Shown here one piece after another: positions 1-7,733 of a stretch of DNA of 19,675 nt (within the stretch, counting starts at the first letter, position 1; each line of letters starts with the position of its first letter). The notes below the pieces were generated by a model that was not told where the DNA came from, ran no database searches, and saw only the letters and a program-made list of their open reading frames with translations. The stretch comes from Bremia lactucae (lineage: Eukaryota; Oomycota; Peronosporomycetes; Peronosporales; Peronosporaceae). The stretch covers positions 1,474,646 through 1,494,320 of the forward strand of contig NC_090624.1 of assembly GCF_004359215.1 (NCBI RefSeq), in the 5' to 3' direction. The translations under genes and the position numbers were made by a program.

Positions 1-319
1 TTAAAGTTTCGGGACGACGCGTTTGCGTCATCCCAGGTACAGGGGTCTGTACCTGTTGTAACCTCAACAGTTCTGCCTGTTGAGAGCATTGCTGATTCAG
101 CAAGGATACTTTTTCCTTCTCGTCAAGTTCATGTTGTATGAACTTGGCGATGGTTAAATGGAGGGCATCTCTATCCAAATTGGACAGCATTGCCAAGCTT
201 GCATCGTTTCCTACGGTCGAACTTATTCGTTCGACCGCACTCCTTTTTATGTCACTTAGAAAGGAGTAGCTTTCACGGAAAACGAGATGCGTATTCCCAC
301 TATCATCTAACATGTCCAT
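1..319 (-). CDS. gag-like protein of element B, N-terminal 106 codons, open at the window edge
   Basis: Minus-strand frame from ATG at 319 (a second in-frame ATG is at 313) to base 1 without a stop, 106 codons. It begins MDMLDDSGNTHLVF. A predicted helical, glutamine- and leucine-rich stretch (about residues 62-92, including EKEKVSLLNQQ and QQAELLRLQQ) suggests a coiled coil, followed by a Pro/Thr linker and RRPETL at the edge. Oomycete Gypsy gag proteins commonly have such a coiled coil and an RPE-like motif just before the capsid-like domain. That comparison is from memory and could be tested by translated search. The frame is intact, unlike element A, so B looks younger. The coding DNA is full of perfect hairpins (see findings). 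Confidence 0.6.
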   Translation of the reverse strand, partial: MDMLDDSGNTHLVFRESYSFLSDIKRSAVERISSTVGNDASLAMLSNLDRDALHLTIAKFIQHELDEKEKVSLLNQQCSQQAELLRLQQVQTPVPGMTQTRRPETL

Positions 320-438
320 GTTAGATGAGGGAAGTGTCGTCCTTGGACGGACTACAAAGTGCCACCAGGTGTAACGGGGCACTACGACTTGTACTGCTTC
401 AGTACAAGTCCACTTCGCACTGCTTCAGTTGCGAGTGG
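11..438. repeat. Cluster of at least ten short perfect or near-perfect inverted repeats
   Basis: Hairpins (arm/arm): 11-20/25-34 (one mismatch), 34-42/47-55, 63-70/77-84, 89-95/97-103, 124-132/138-146, 214-222/229-237, 239-246/260-267, 304-314/317-327, 338-342/345-349, 386-396/400-410 and an imperfect 410-422/426-438. Arms reach 11 bp and most loops are under 7 nt. They span both the gag frame and the LTR end of element B. Function is unknown; see findings. Confidence 0.8.
356..367 (-). other. Primer-binding site of element B
   Basis: Reads TGGTGGCACTTT on the minus strand, two bases after the LTR end TACA. The same arrangement (TACA, two bases, TGG) occurs in both copies of family A with TGGTAGTACTTG and TGGTAGCACTTG. 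The 3' CCA of a tRNA would pair with TGG. The primer tRNA is not identified, although the TGGTAGCA start in family A resembles the complement of some initiator-Met tRNA ends. Confidence 0.5.
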
Positions 439-825
439 TGTCTTACGTTATTTCACGTATACTGGTACGTGCAGAGGAAGACTTCTCTTTAAGGTAACTA
501 GCTTAAAAAAGGTATATTGAAACTGTATTAATATAATTAAGTATCTCTTCTTTCTATCTGTTAACTCTAACTTAATTATAACTAATACGGAACATGCAAC
601 CGAATTCTTATCTTATCTTATCTTATCTGTCTCTCTCTTTTGTTTATCTCTACAGCTGATTAGTCTGCGGAATAAATAGATATAATGGTTTATACCTATT
701 TATGGATAAGAATTCTGAACATTAGTCTACAAAGTAATATCCTCCAAATATTATCTGCCTTTTAGATTATATATTAATTAACAACCTTTAAGTGTTACTT
801 TTATAAAACGATACACCCCGTTACA
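370..825 (-). repeat. 5' LTR of element B, 456 bp
   Basis: On the minus strand the LTR opens with TGTAACGGGG at 825 and closes with CCCCGTTACA at 370, a perfect 10-bp terminal inverted repeat. It is followed by a two-base spacer and a TGG-initiated primer-binding site, as expected for a 5' LTR. The middle is AT-rich and contains a (CTTAT)4 run near 607-627. Long-range dyads are also visible: gaattcttatc near 603 pairs with gataagaattc near 704, and tataattaag near 532 pairs with cttaattata near 570. The U5-side end (about 380-440) contains two strong hairpins. Boundaries are directly visible; the second LTR lies outside the window. Confidence 0.8.
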
Positions 826-1766
826 ATTTTGGTCCGCATATTCTTTTTGCTTGTCCTGTGCGCTTGCCGTTGCGTCACGGACTTTATGTGTGATGGCTAA
901 TCGCTCATCCACAAAGCGTTGAGCCTCGCTGACGCTTTCCGTCTAAATCTCCTATGATACCGCCGATATGTCGTTCATAAGGCGTAGTTTTCTTGACCCA
1001 CTGCTAAACTGGCAGGGTCGCTAGGGCAAGTTTCTGTCTTTGAGATGATACCCTCCTGGGTCATCGTCATATTGACGAAACTATGTCCCTCTTTCGCACC
1101 GAGCATAGTGAAGGCCTTCTTCCACTAAGACTCGTGCTGCGCGCAAAACAAGACTGGCGTTCGAGGATGGCGCATTCCGTTAATAAAAAAGCGGTGTCTC
1201 ACCCGTACTGGCGTGGCCACTTTTATTTATAGCGAACTCCACAAAGGGCAATTGCTTGCTCCACTCTTTGGGAATTGCTATAGTGCGTAAGACATCCGCC
1301 ACGACCCGATTGGCACGTTCTGTTTGGCCATTGGTCTGGGGATGATCTGTGGTCGACATGTGGAGCTTGCTACCTAGCAGCTCGAGCACATGTTGCCAGG
1401 AACCAGACGTACGGCGTAGATCCCGGTCCAATACTATGGACTTGGGCATCCCGTGTAGTCGGTAACATGATCCAGGAACAAGAGAGCTACCTCCTTGCCT
1501 GTGATCGATGTCTTACACGGTGCTAAATGCACCATTTTGCTCAGTCTGTCTACAAAGACGACTAGCCTTGTCCGACCCTTATGATCGGGCGGCATGCCAA
1601 ACATGAAGTCCAGGCTTACTGACTTCCAACAGTTGGTTGGAATCGGTAGCGGCTTCAGTGGCGCCCTGCTGGACGGTGCAGGCTTAATGCGCTGACACTG
1701 TTTGCAAGAGCGAATATAGTTGGCCACCCATCTATATAGGTGTGGCCACCAAAATTCCTCCGACAC
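826..1766 (-). pseudogene. Integrase of element A, frameshifted and truncated by element B
   Basis: Two minus-strand frames carry the core. 1766-1434 holds the end of the zinc-binding region (SCKQCQRIKPAP) and the first catalytic Asp (SVSLDFMFG). 1449-1180 holds the second Asp (SIVLDRD) and the Glu in NGQTERANR. The DDE triad is therefore still readable, but the two halves are in different frames, with the break near 1450. Upstream of 1766 the HHCC N-terminus is in yet another frame (2260-1655). Below 1180 the sequence is broken by stops and indels, then ends with a short readable stretch (RFVDERLAITHKVRDA, KEYADQN) that stops at the LTR of element B. Confidence 0.85.
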
Positions 1767-2600
1767 TCGTAAAAATGTATTTTCACGGCCCAGATGCCCA
1801 CTAGATGGTGCATCATGGATCTGTGAAGGATCATCAGCTTAAGACCTGTGTCATGAGGCACATAGATTCTCAAGGGATCATAAGGTGATAGCTGATGCCA
1901 TAACAGGCCATCGCTGTAGCTGAAGCATTTCAGCTTAGCTTTCAGGTGTGACGAAAGGGAACCTTTCGTCCACCGAAGTGATCCAACAGCAGGCGACAGT
2001 GGTCGTCCTGACCGTAGCTCTCTTTTAAAGGCTAACGAGCTCGTCACGTGGTATGCCTTTATGGCTGCCAATGTTGACGGCTGAAATTGTGCTTTAGCAC
2101 TAGACACACTTTCCTGGTGTCTTGCCTCGAAGTCTGGTCTGCGCGATAAAGCGTCAGCCAAGACATTCGGCTTATCCGGCTTGTATTCAGCTTTGGAATT
2201 AAATTCAGAGAAGAATGCAGGCCATCTTGCCATTCTAGGCGAGAGCTGCGGTGAGTTCATTGCGGTCCGCAGTGATGCGTGATCCGTATAAAATCACAAA
2301 TGGTTCGGTGCCCAGTAGGTGCACACGAAACTTGACAAGAGCATACTTTAATGCAGGTAGCGCTTTGTCATGCACAGACTAATTCAGTTCCGCGGCTTTT
2401 GAAAGCCGGGACTGATAAGAGATGACGCCGTCAACGCCGTCGTCATCCTTCTGCATGAGCCCGCTGCCGATTGCAAGATTACTTACATCGCAGACGACGC
2501 TAAAAGGCTTATCCGCGTCTGGCGGATAAGCCTTTTAGCGTCGTCTGCGATGCAATGCCAAGACAGGTGCTTCTACAAGAGATTGCTTCACAGATGTGAG
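1655..2600 (-). pseudogene. RNase H and integrase N-terminal region of element A
   Basis: The 2260-1655 frame contains the end of the RNase H/connection region (EYKPDKPNVLADALSRRPDF), a motif typical of Gypsy polyproteins. It is followed by the linker to the integrase zinc finger (HDTGLKLMILH, then a shifted HHLVG). The start of RNase H is near 2400-2520, where DKPFSVVCDVSN and IGSGLMQ can be read. That part is separated from the upstream APVLAL segment by an inverted duplication at 2486-2552 that destroys the frame. Confidence 0.8.
2486..2552. repeat. Perfect 31-bp inverted repeat with 5-nt loop
   Basis: Left arm 2486-2516, loop 2517-2521 (GTCTG), right arm 2522-2552, with all 31 base pairs perfect. 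The left arm, read on the minus strand, is the ordinary RNase H coding sequence (ADKPFSVVCD). The right arm is an inverted copy inserted between it and the upstream LVEAPVLAL coding sequence. This is an inverted duplication rather than an ancestral structure. Confidence 0.9.
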
Positions 2601-2617
2601 CCCATCATCTTACTCTT

Positions 2618-3691
2618 TTAACCAAATTCATTCTCCGTCCTTTTTAAGGAGGTCAGATAATGGTCTAGCTCAGCATAATTCTTGCTATATTTATGCAAGT
2701 AATATGCGAGCCCTAGGAATTGGCGCAAATCCTTCACATGCCATGGGGTTAACCATTCCTTTACCGATTTTACCTTGTCTGGGTCTGCTCGTACACCATA
2801 TGTACGTACGATGTAACCCAGCGCAGGTATCTCAGGGACCCCTATGACGCACTTTTGCAAGTTGACGTACAATTGGGCGTCCTTCAAGTCCGCAACATAG
2901 CGTCTAAATGACGCTTGTGCGACTCTATTGCGGTCAGCCCGTTCTCGGTCATACTATGCACGAAAATATCTTCAAAGTATTGAGGCGCGTAGGCACGGTG
3001 CTGACGCATAACGTGAGCCACCACTCGGTTGAATGTCGCTGGTGCGTTTTTCAAATCTTGGGGCATCACAAGCCACTACCGAAGCATACCGCTTGGGGTG
3101 CTTACTGCCGTTTTGGCTACATCGGACTCTCTCATGAGTACCTGATAGTAGCCATTCTTCAAATTTAACGCGGAAAGATTTCTCATGAAGTTCAACAAGA
3201 CATTTTTCCGCGAGATTGGCATTTGCGCCGGTATGATCGCCGTGTTCATTGATATAATCGACTTTTGTTTCGGCAACGGCCATTCTTGGTCACACGATAC
3301 TTGGTGCCAGGTTCGAGATCTATCTCGTGCCCGATGCCCCATCTGCTGGTAGGCGGCTCGACACTTATTCTGGGAACACATCACGATGTTTCCACAGAAC
3401 CTCAAAGACGGGACTGTCTCTCAAGGCATCCCAGCCTTGAGCAGCGAACCGTTTCTTTTTGTCCGTTCCTAGGACGCTCTCGTCCATTGTGGACGACGAG
3501 CAACAGTCGACCAAGTTCTCTTCTGGAACTGGTGTGACTGTTTCGTGGATCTTTCCTTCCTTTAATTCGGCAAGGAACAGATCCCACGACATCTCCGGGA
3601 GATTTACTATCTCCTCGGCAGATTTAAAGACTTGCCGGAGCACCTCAACTGAGGATGCCTCCGCAATTTCGTCTTTGACGGCCTCGAACAC
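2618..3691 (-). pseudogene. Reverse transcriptase of element A, catalytically dead
   Basis: Minus-strand fragments in several frames carry the pre-RT linker (3691-3365), RT fingers and palm (3405-3076: EWPLPKQK, IPAQMPISRK, LNLKNGYYQVLMRESD), motif B and C (3069-2884: MMPQDLKNAPATFNRVV, QYFEDIFVHS) and thumb/connection (2887-2618: KCVIGVPEIPALGYIV, DLRQFLGLAYYLHKYSKNYAEL). Motif A has Asn (codon 3163-3165) where Gypsy RTs have the catalytic Asp. Motif C reads FED (2968-2976) where FDD or YxDD is expected. About 35-40 residues normally lying between the PLPK and IPAQ motifs are missing. Frameshifts separate the pieces. Confidence 0.88.
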
Positions 3692-4148
3692 CTCTTTCGA
3701 AGGGCCATCCTCTTTATTAGAGACTAATCCAAAGGTTTAGACGTGCCTTTGATCGTTCTAATCTGTCGGGTACTCGTTCTTCGAGTCACCACGACCCTTT
3801 TCTTGAAGCGGGTGCCGTTGCACTCTGGCTAACGCACACCTTCTAATCGCACCAGGCTCTAGGCACCGTGCCGGTTCATGCAACGCTTGACTACCTGTCA
3901 GCTCGCCGTCTACTGCCACAGGCTCTCGGCTCTGTGCAGGACTATAAGGCATGGCTACTTGTAATTGTCCTTTTCACTACCTTAGTCTCCACGAGCTGGG
4001 TAGAAATTGGTGACGCTTGACATTCCGTCAACGCACCCTCAGTTGTGTTGGACACGACATCAATTGCAAACGCCTCTCACAGGAGTACATTCCTTCCGGT
4101 GTCCTGTGTAGAGTTCGCAACTGTGCGTTTAGGCCAGTCTATCCATAG

Positions 4149-4496
4149 TTAGTGTTTTGCCAACCATGGCATGCCTAGAATGAGGTCATAGGGACTCTCC
4201 ATTCCTAGCACTGTAAACTTCTCTTTACAAGAGAAGTTACTAAAGCTGAAGGCGAGTTCTACTTGAACTCCCTCAGACTTAGCAAGCGCGCCGCTCGCTA
4301 AACAAACGGTCACATCGTCTCGCTTGCCATCCTGACAAAGCGACTCAAATATCGCCGGTCTCTTTCTCAGAGCCGCGATTTTTCTTACAAAATTTTGTGA
4401 TGCATTCGAAATCACTAGGAGGGTCGTCACCTGGTAATAGCCTCGTACTTGCGCTATAGAACAGCAGGATTGAGGTTCGAAATTTCGAGACCTCAA
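4149..4496 (-). pseudogene. Retropepsin-like aspartic protease domain of element A, active site lost
   Basis: The frame contains a retropepsin-like region with the flanking sequence usual in oomycete Gypsy elements (ASQNFVRKIAALRKRP, RDDVTVCLASGALAKSEGV) and ends with the characteristic SPYDLILGMPWLAKH. The active-site triad, normally D-S/T-G, reads I-S-N (near 4403-4411), so both the catalytic Asp and the Gly are gone. A perfect hairpin (4216-4225/4229-4238) lies within it. No downstream RT is in the same frame. Confidence 0.8.
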
Positions 4497-4499
4497 GGA

Positions 4500-5296
4500 C
4501 TATGCTACTTTATTGTTCGACAACTCTGACCTTAGGGGTAGCTTCAGAGTCCGCGTTAGTAGAGCTCGCTCCTTTGTAGTCCGTTCATAAACGTGGGCAA
4601 CATATTGTGCTAAGGAATCGGACCTTCGGTAATGAATGCCGACAGCGAACGCACCTCTTGAACATAATCTTGCAGAGATGGCTTCACCTGTCGCTTTAAA
4701 AAAGCGAACCTGAAGCAACACTTCGTTGATCGGCGGCTGGTACATAGCGCGAATCTTTTTCTTAAAGATCGCCCATGTAGGGAACGCCTCTCTGTCCGCC
4801 ATAAACGCCGAGTAAGCCCACTCTGAGGCCTTACCGTGCGGATGCGACATGGCGTGCGAACCATCTGGCTGTTGTCATCGATGAGCTGGGCGATACCGCA
4901 TTGCTCCACGGCTAATAGCCAGTGGAGAATCGTGTGCGCCGTAGTTCCATCGAATTTGGGCGGGTCCATCCGAATAAGCCTCGGCTGATGCGGCTGGGCA
5001 GAGAGCATCTCAACAGTCCTGTTGAGAACCTCGCTCCGAGCCTGCTCATGCCTCAGCTCATCCTGAGTCTGAGCGACGGACTCCGCCGCAGCATGGTTCT
5101 GTGCCTCGGACGCCGCTCTTCGCTGACCGAGCAGAAATGCTTCAAACTGCTTCAACTGAGCAACATGTTGCTTAGGAGGACTACCTAGGAGCCTGGCCAG
5201 GGCTTGTTCACCAAATCCCTGCGCCATAAGCCCTGCCACCTCCCGATGATGTTCGGAGAGGTGGGGGAAATAAGCCCAATCAATATTGAGGCTCAT
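4500..5296 (-). pseudogene. gag of element A, two or more frameshifts
   Basis: ATG at 5296 opens MSLNIDWAYFPHLSEHHREV. The other copy of the family starts with the same context at 19636 (MSLNIDWARFPHL), which fixes this start. A helical Gln/Ala/Glu-rich stretch (about residues 50-90) is followed by a capsid-like entry (PKFDGTTAHTILHWLLAVE). Near 4860 the reading shifts to a second frame (SEWAYSAFMADREAFPTWAI) and near 4690 back to the first (VKPSLQDYVQEVRSLSAFI). No CCHC zinc knuckle is visible. Confidence 0.82.
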
Positions 5297-5338
5297 CCTC
5301 ACGGACACACGCGGAGATGCGGGTCGTGGGAAAAGTTT

Positions 5339-5350
5339 CAAGTACTACCA
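5339..5350 (-). other. Primer-binding site of element A
   Basis: Minus-strand TGGTAGTACTTG, two bases after the LTR end TACA at 5353-5356. The other family copy has TGGTAGCACTTG in the same place (19582-19593), differing at one position. Confidence 0.55.
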
Positions 5351-5352
5351 AG

Positions 5353-5637
5353 TGTAGGCGAGAACTTCGAAATGCGGCCACGCTCTACTTAGACACAAAC
5401 CCTAGCACAGCGAGGAAACGGTTAGACCGTCTTCTCTTGCGTGCAGTGAGGTAGCTGTGGTAGGAGCGTTAGCGACCTCACCCAACGGACTAAGTACTCT
5501 AGTGAAGTGTCGTCACGGGAGCGGTAATCCGGCTTTCGTGCGCACTTACTTAGTAGGAAGTAGTTTTCAGATTGATTTATATTTAATCGCATTGAATATA
5601 AATAAATACCTTTGTTTACCAATCAGAAATGTCATCT
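5353..5637 (-). repeat. 5' LTR of element A, truncated (R/U5 side only)
   Basis: Reverse complement aligns with 19299-19579 of the other copy, including shared blocks such as CCGGATTACCGCTCCCGTGA and CTACCTCACTGCACGCAAGA. Similarity stops at about 5637, so the U3 half present in the other copy (18822-19297) is missing here. The cut end lies roughly 200 bp from the start codon of the J-protein gene. Confidence 0.8.
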
Positions 5638-5845
5638 CCGGCTTAAAGTGTATTGAATCACAGGGTGTATCTTTTTTTGGACAATATCCTATCTGAAAAC
5701 ATCAATAATCTTATGCAGAGCCAATCAGCGTGGCAAAATGTCGAGTACGTGCCAAGTGGTTGGTAGAAAGTCAACACTGCTCGAGTGCCAAACGAACTTC
5801 CACCAACCATTGTTAAAAATTCCGACAGCAACACCTGGCGCCATC
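5638..5845 (+). promoter_or_regulatory. Upstream region of the J-protein gene with a CCAAT box
   Basis: The short gap between the broken LTR and the chosen start codon contains CCAAT at 5721-5725, about 120 bp before the ATG at 5846. No TATA box is obvious. An upstream in-frame ATG is at 5738. The assignment as promoter is by position. Confidence 0.4.
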
Positions 5846-7108
5846 ATGCCCTCGCTGATATTGTCGCTACCAACGCCTCCCTCGGGCGCAAAGGACTCAA
5901 ATGTGGTACTGAAATTAGGTGGCTACTTTACGCAAAAGCGTGTGGAGCCTGTAGGTCGTGCATACAGCAAACGCGCACGTAATATGGCGCGTGGCCGCTC
6001 GGTCAGTTGTGATGACGTGGATGACGCGGCAAAAGCTCGTGACGCTCTACGGAAGCATGAAGATTTGGTTTTACGAAAATATCGTCGAAGCATTCGTGGC
6101 AAGAATTTTTTAGATCTTACCATGTACCAGCAATTGGGCGTCGCCGACATGGGCTTTGACGTGACTGACGACCAAGTGAAGAAGGCATACCACCGTGTAT
6201 TGATTGAGCACCATCCTGACAAGACTGGAAAAACAGAGAACGATCCCAATTATTTGGCCGTTCAGAAAGCGTTTGCAACGCTCATGGACCCTCAGAAGAA
6301 ACGTGCCTATGATTCACAGTGCGATTTTAATGAGTGGATTCCAACAGGCAACGAAAAAATCAAGGAAAATGACCCGAATGCTGAAGGCAAGAGTTTCTAT
6401 GATCTATACGGTCCTATCTTTCTGGCAAATGCTCGCTTTAGTGAGAACAAGCCTGTGCCTGTATTAGGCAAAGACGACAAACCGATTGACGAAGTTTATG
6501 CTTTTTACGACTTTTGGAACAAATTTGACTCATGGCGTGATTTTACGCACGACTCGGAGCACGATGTCGACTCGGCTGAGCACCGGGACCACAAGCGTTG
6601 GATGGCAAAGAAGAATGAAAGTGCGGCTAAAAAGAAGAAGAAGAAAGAGTATGCTCGTCTGGCTAGTCTCGTGGACCGCGCACTTGCTAATGACCCGCGT
6701 ATTCGCCGTGTCAAACAAGAAGAGAAGGACCGAAAAGCACGAGCTAAGCTCGAAAAAGAAGAAGCCGCTCAACGTCTTATTGACGAAGAAAATCGTAAGA
6801 AGGACGAGGTTGAACGCGCTGCAAAAGAGGCTGAAGAGAAGGACAAGGAACTTCGCAAGGATGTCAAGATGGCCAAGGACAGGCAGAAAAAGTTATTCAG
6901 GAAGGTTAAAAAAGCCTTTCGAGAATTGATGGTGGCTGCCCACGAGCAGGGGCTGGAAGGATCGATTGATGTCATTAAGACAGAGGATTTGTGTGACTCG
7001 CTCGATATGGAGGCGCTTCAGGCTCTTGTGGCCGCTTGCGGCGAGTCCCCTGACAAGCTGGACGCCACGGGTCTAAACGCCGTTACAAACGCCCTGGCAA
7101 AGCTGTAA
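5846..7108 (+). CDS. Zuotin/DNAJC2-type J-domain protein (ribosome-associated Hsp40)
   Basis: A 420-residue protein of the zuotin family. These J-proteins form the ribosome-associated complex with an Hsp70-like partner and stimulate Hsp70 on nascent chains in the cytosol. The N-terminus has the family signature VEPVGRAY. The J-domain follows (LTMYQQLGV to KKRAYDS, about residues 89-155), with the catalytic HPD at residues 123-125 (bases 6212-6220). The zuotin homology domain comes next (FYDLYGPIFLANARFSENKPVP, FYDFWNKFDSWRDF, DPRIRRVKQEEK), then a Lys/Glu-rich charged helix including six Lys in a row, and a C-terminal helical bundle. There are no SANT domains, so the layout is like yeast Zuo1 rather than animal DNAJC2. 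An in-frame ATG at 5738 would add 36 residues. I prefer 5846 because family similarity starts soon after it and its context (GCCATCATGCC) is good. Convergent with the HSF gene. Confidence 0.9.
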   Translation: MPSLILSLPTPPSGAKDSNVVLKLGGYFTQKRVEPVGRAYSKRARNMARGRSVSCDDVDDAAKARDALRKHEDLVLRKYRRSIRGKNFLDLTMYQQLGVADMGFDVTDDQVKKAYHRVLIEHHPDKTGKTENDPNYLAVQKAFATLMDPQKKRAYDSQCDFNEWIPTGNEKIKENDPNAEGKSFYDLYGPIFLANARFSENKPVPVLGKDDKPIDEVYAFYDFWNKFDSWRDFTHDSEHDVDSAEHRDHKRWMAKKNESAAKKKKKKEYARLASLVDRALANDPRIRRVKQEEKDRKARAKLEKEEAAQRLIDEENRKKDEVERAAKEAEEKDKELRKDVKMAKDRQKKLFRKVKKAFRELMVAAHEQGLEGSIDVIKTEDLCDSLDMEALQALVAACGESPDKLDATGLNAVTNALAKL

Positions 7109-7733
7109 AGTAGCTTGCAGCTAATTAGTGTAACACCAGCAAATGTCAGGACAGTATTGCATCACTGCATAAAGTAAATTGCAGGATTACGGGGCCATAC
7201 GGTAATAAGGTGTTTGCCTGCGATGCTAATGATCAAATGCATATTAAAAGATTGCAGGAATAAAGTAGTGATAAGCCTCAGCGAGATACTGTTTTATTGT
7301 TAGCATTTATAAAGACCATACACATCCGTGAAATGAAAGATAAGGAAATAGGAGATGTGCCATCAGCATATAGAGCTTTAGGATGAATAAATACAAATGA
7401 CGTTTTTGTTTCATAAAGCTGTTTCGCTCTGATTTCCGACGTCGCTTTTACCTATCTCCTACTTTACACACTGCTCGATCCGTCGTGTCGACAACTTGCT
7501 AGCTCAATTTTCTTCCTTATTCAATCAAACAGCACTCAAGTCACGACGGAAACGATAATAAATTGCTTGGGCTGCTTGCTTCAGACCAAAAGGGTTCAGC
7601 AGCATCGCTGAGGATAAATATCAGCGTCGCGTATTCTGCGAACCGCATCGTCTTAGAATTGAGAGCGCATACCTTCCAGCAAGGCTCCGTCTCTCGGTTA
7701 TTCAATCGAAACACAATCAATCAATCATAAAGT
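7109..7733. other. Intergenic region between convergent J-protein and HSF genes
   Basis: AT-rich 625 bp with no open frame of note and no RNA gene that I recognise. It should contain the 3' ends of both flanking transcripts. AATAAA-like runs occur (for example GAATAAATAC near 7384), but no polyadenylation site can be fixed. Confidence 0.5.

Larger units (their letters stand above)
1..825 (-). mobile_element. LTR retrotransposon B, 5' end (LTR, PBS, gag start), nested in element A
   Basis: This is the 5' part of an LTR retrotransposon read on the minus strand. It has a complete LTR (370-825), a two-base spacer, a primer-binding site (356-367) and an open gag-like frame (319 down to base 1) that leaves the window. 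The element interrupts the integrase frame of element A exactly at 825/826. There the minus-strand integrase reading reaches KEYADQN and then meets the LTR end TGTAACGGGG. B is therefore the younger insertion. A target-site duplication would start with ATTTT (826-830), but the matching copy lies outside the window. Class is inferred as Ty3/Gypsy-like from the gag and the PBS layout shared with element A; no pol of B is visible. Confidence 0.8.
826..5637 (-). mobile_element. Element A: degenerate Ty3/Gypsy retrotransposon, 5' LTR to integrase
   Basis: A Gypsy-order element (gag, protease, RT, RNase H, integrase) on the minus strand. Its 5' end is the truncated LTR at 5353-5637 and its 3' part is interrupted by element B at 826. 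Every domain is recognisable but broken by frameshifts, stops, small deletions and substitutions at catalytic residues, so the copy cannot be autonomous. The same family begins again at 18822-19675 in the opposite orientation. From LTR through the gag start the two copies align closely with scattered substitutions. Confidence 0.9.

Noticed and set aside
11..440. Hairpin series as a CRISPR array or tRNA cluster
   Set aside because: The arms differ from hairpin to hairpin, there is no constant repeat or spacer length and no tRNA fold, and the DNA is retroelement sequence in a eukaryote.
2596..3740. Several plus-strand open frames of 80-93 codons across the retroelement
   Set aside because: They lie antisense to recognisable RT and linker coding sequence and show no family features, so they are shadow frames.
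5738..5845. 36-residue N-terminal extension of the J-protein from an upstream in-frame ATG
   Set aside because: The extension has no resemblance to zuotin N-termini, and a better-context ATG at 5846 lies just before the conserved part. It is kept as an alternative start only.
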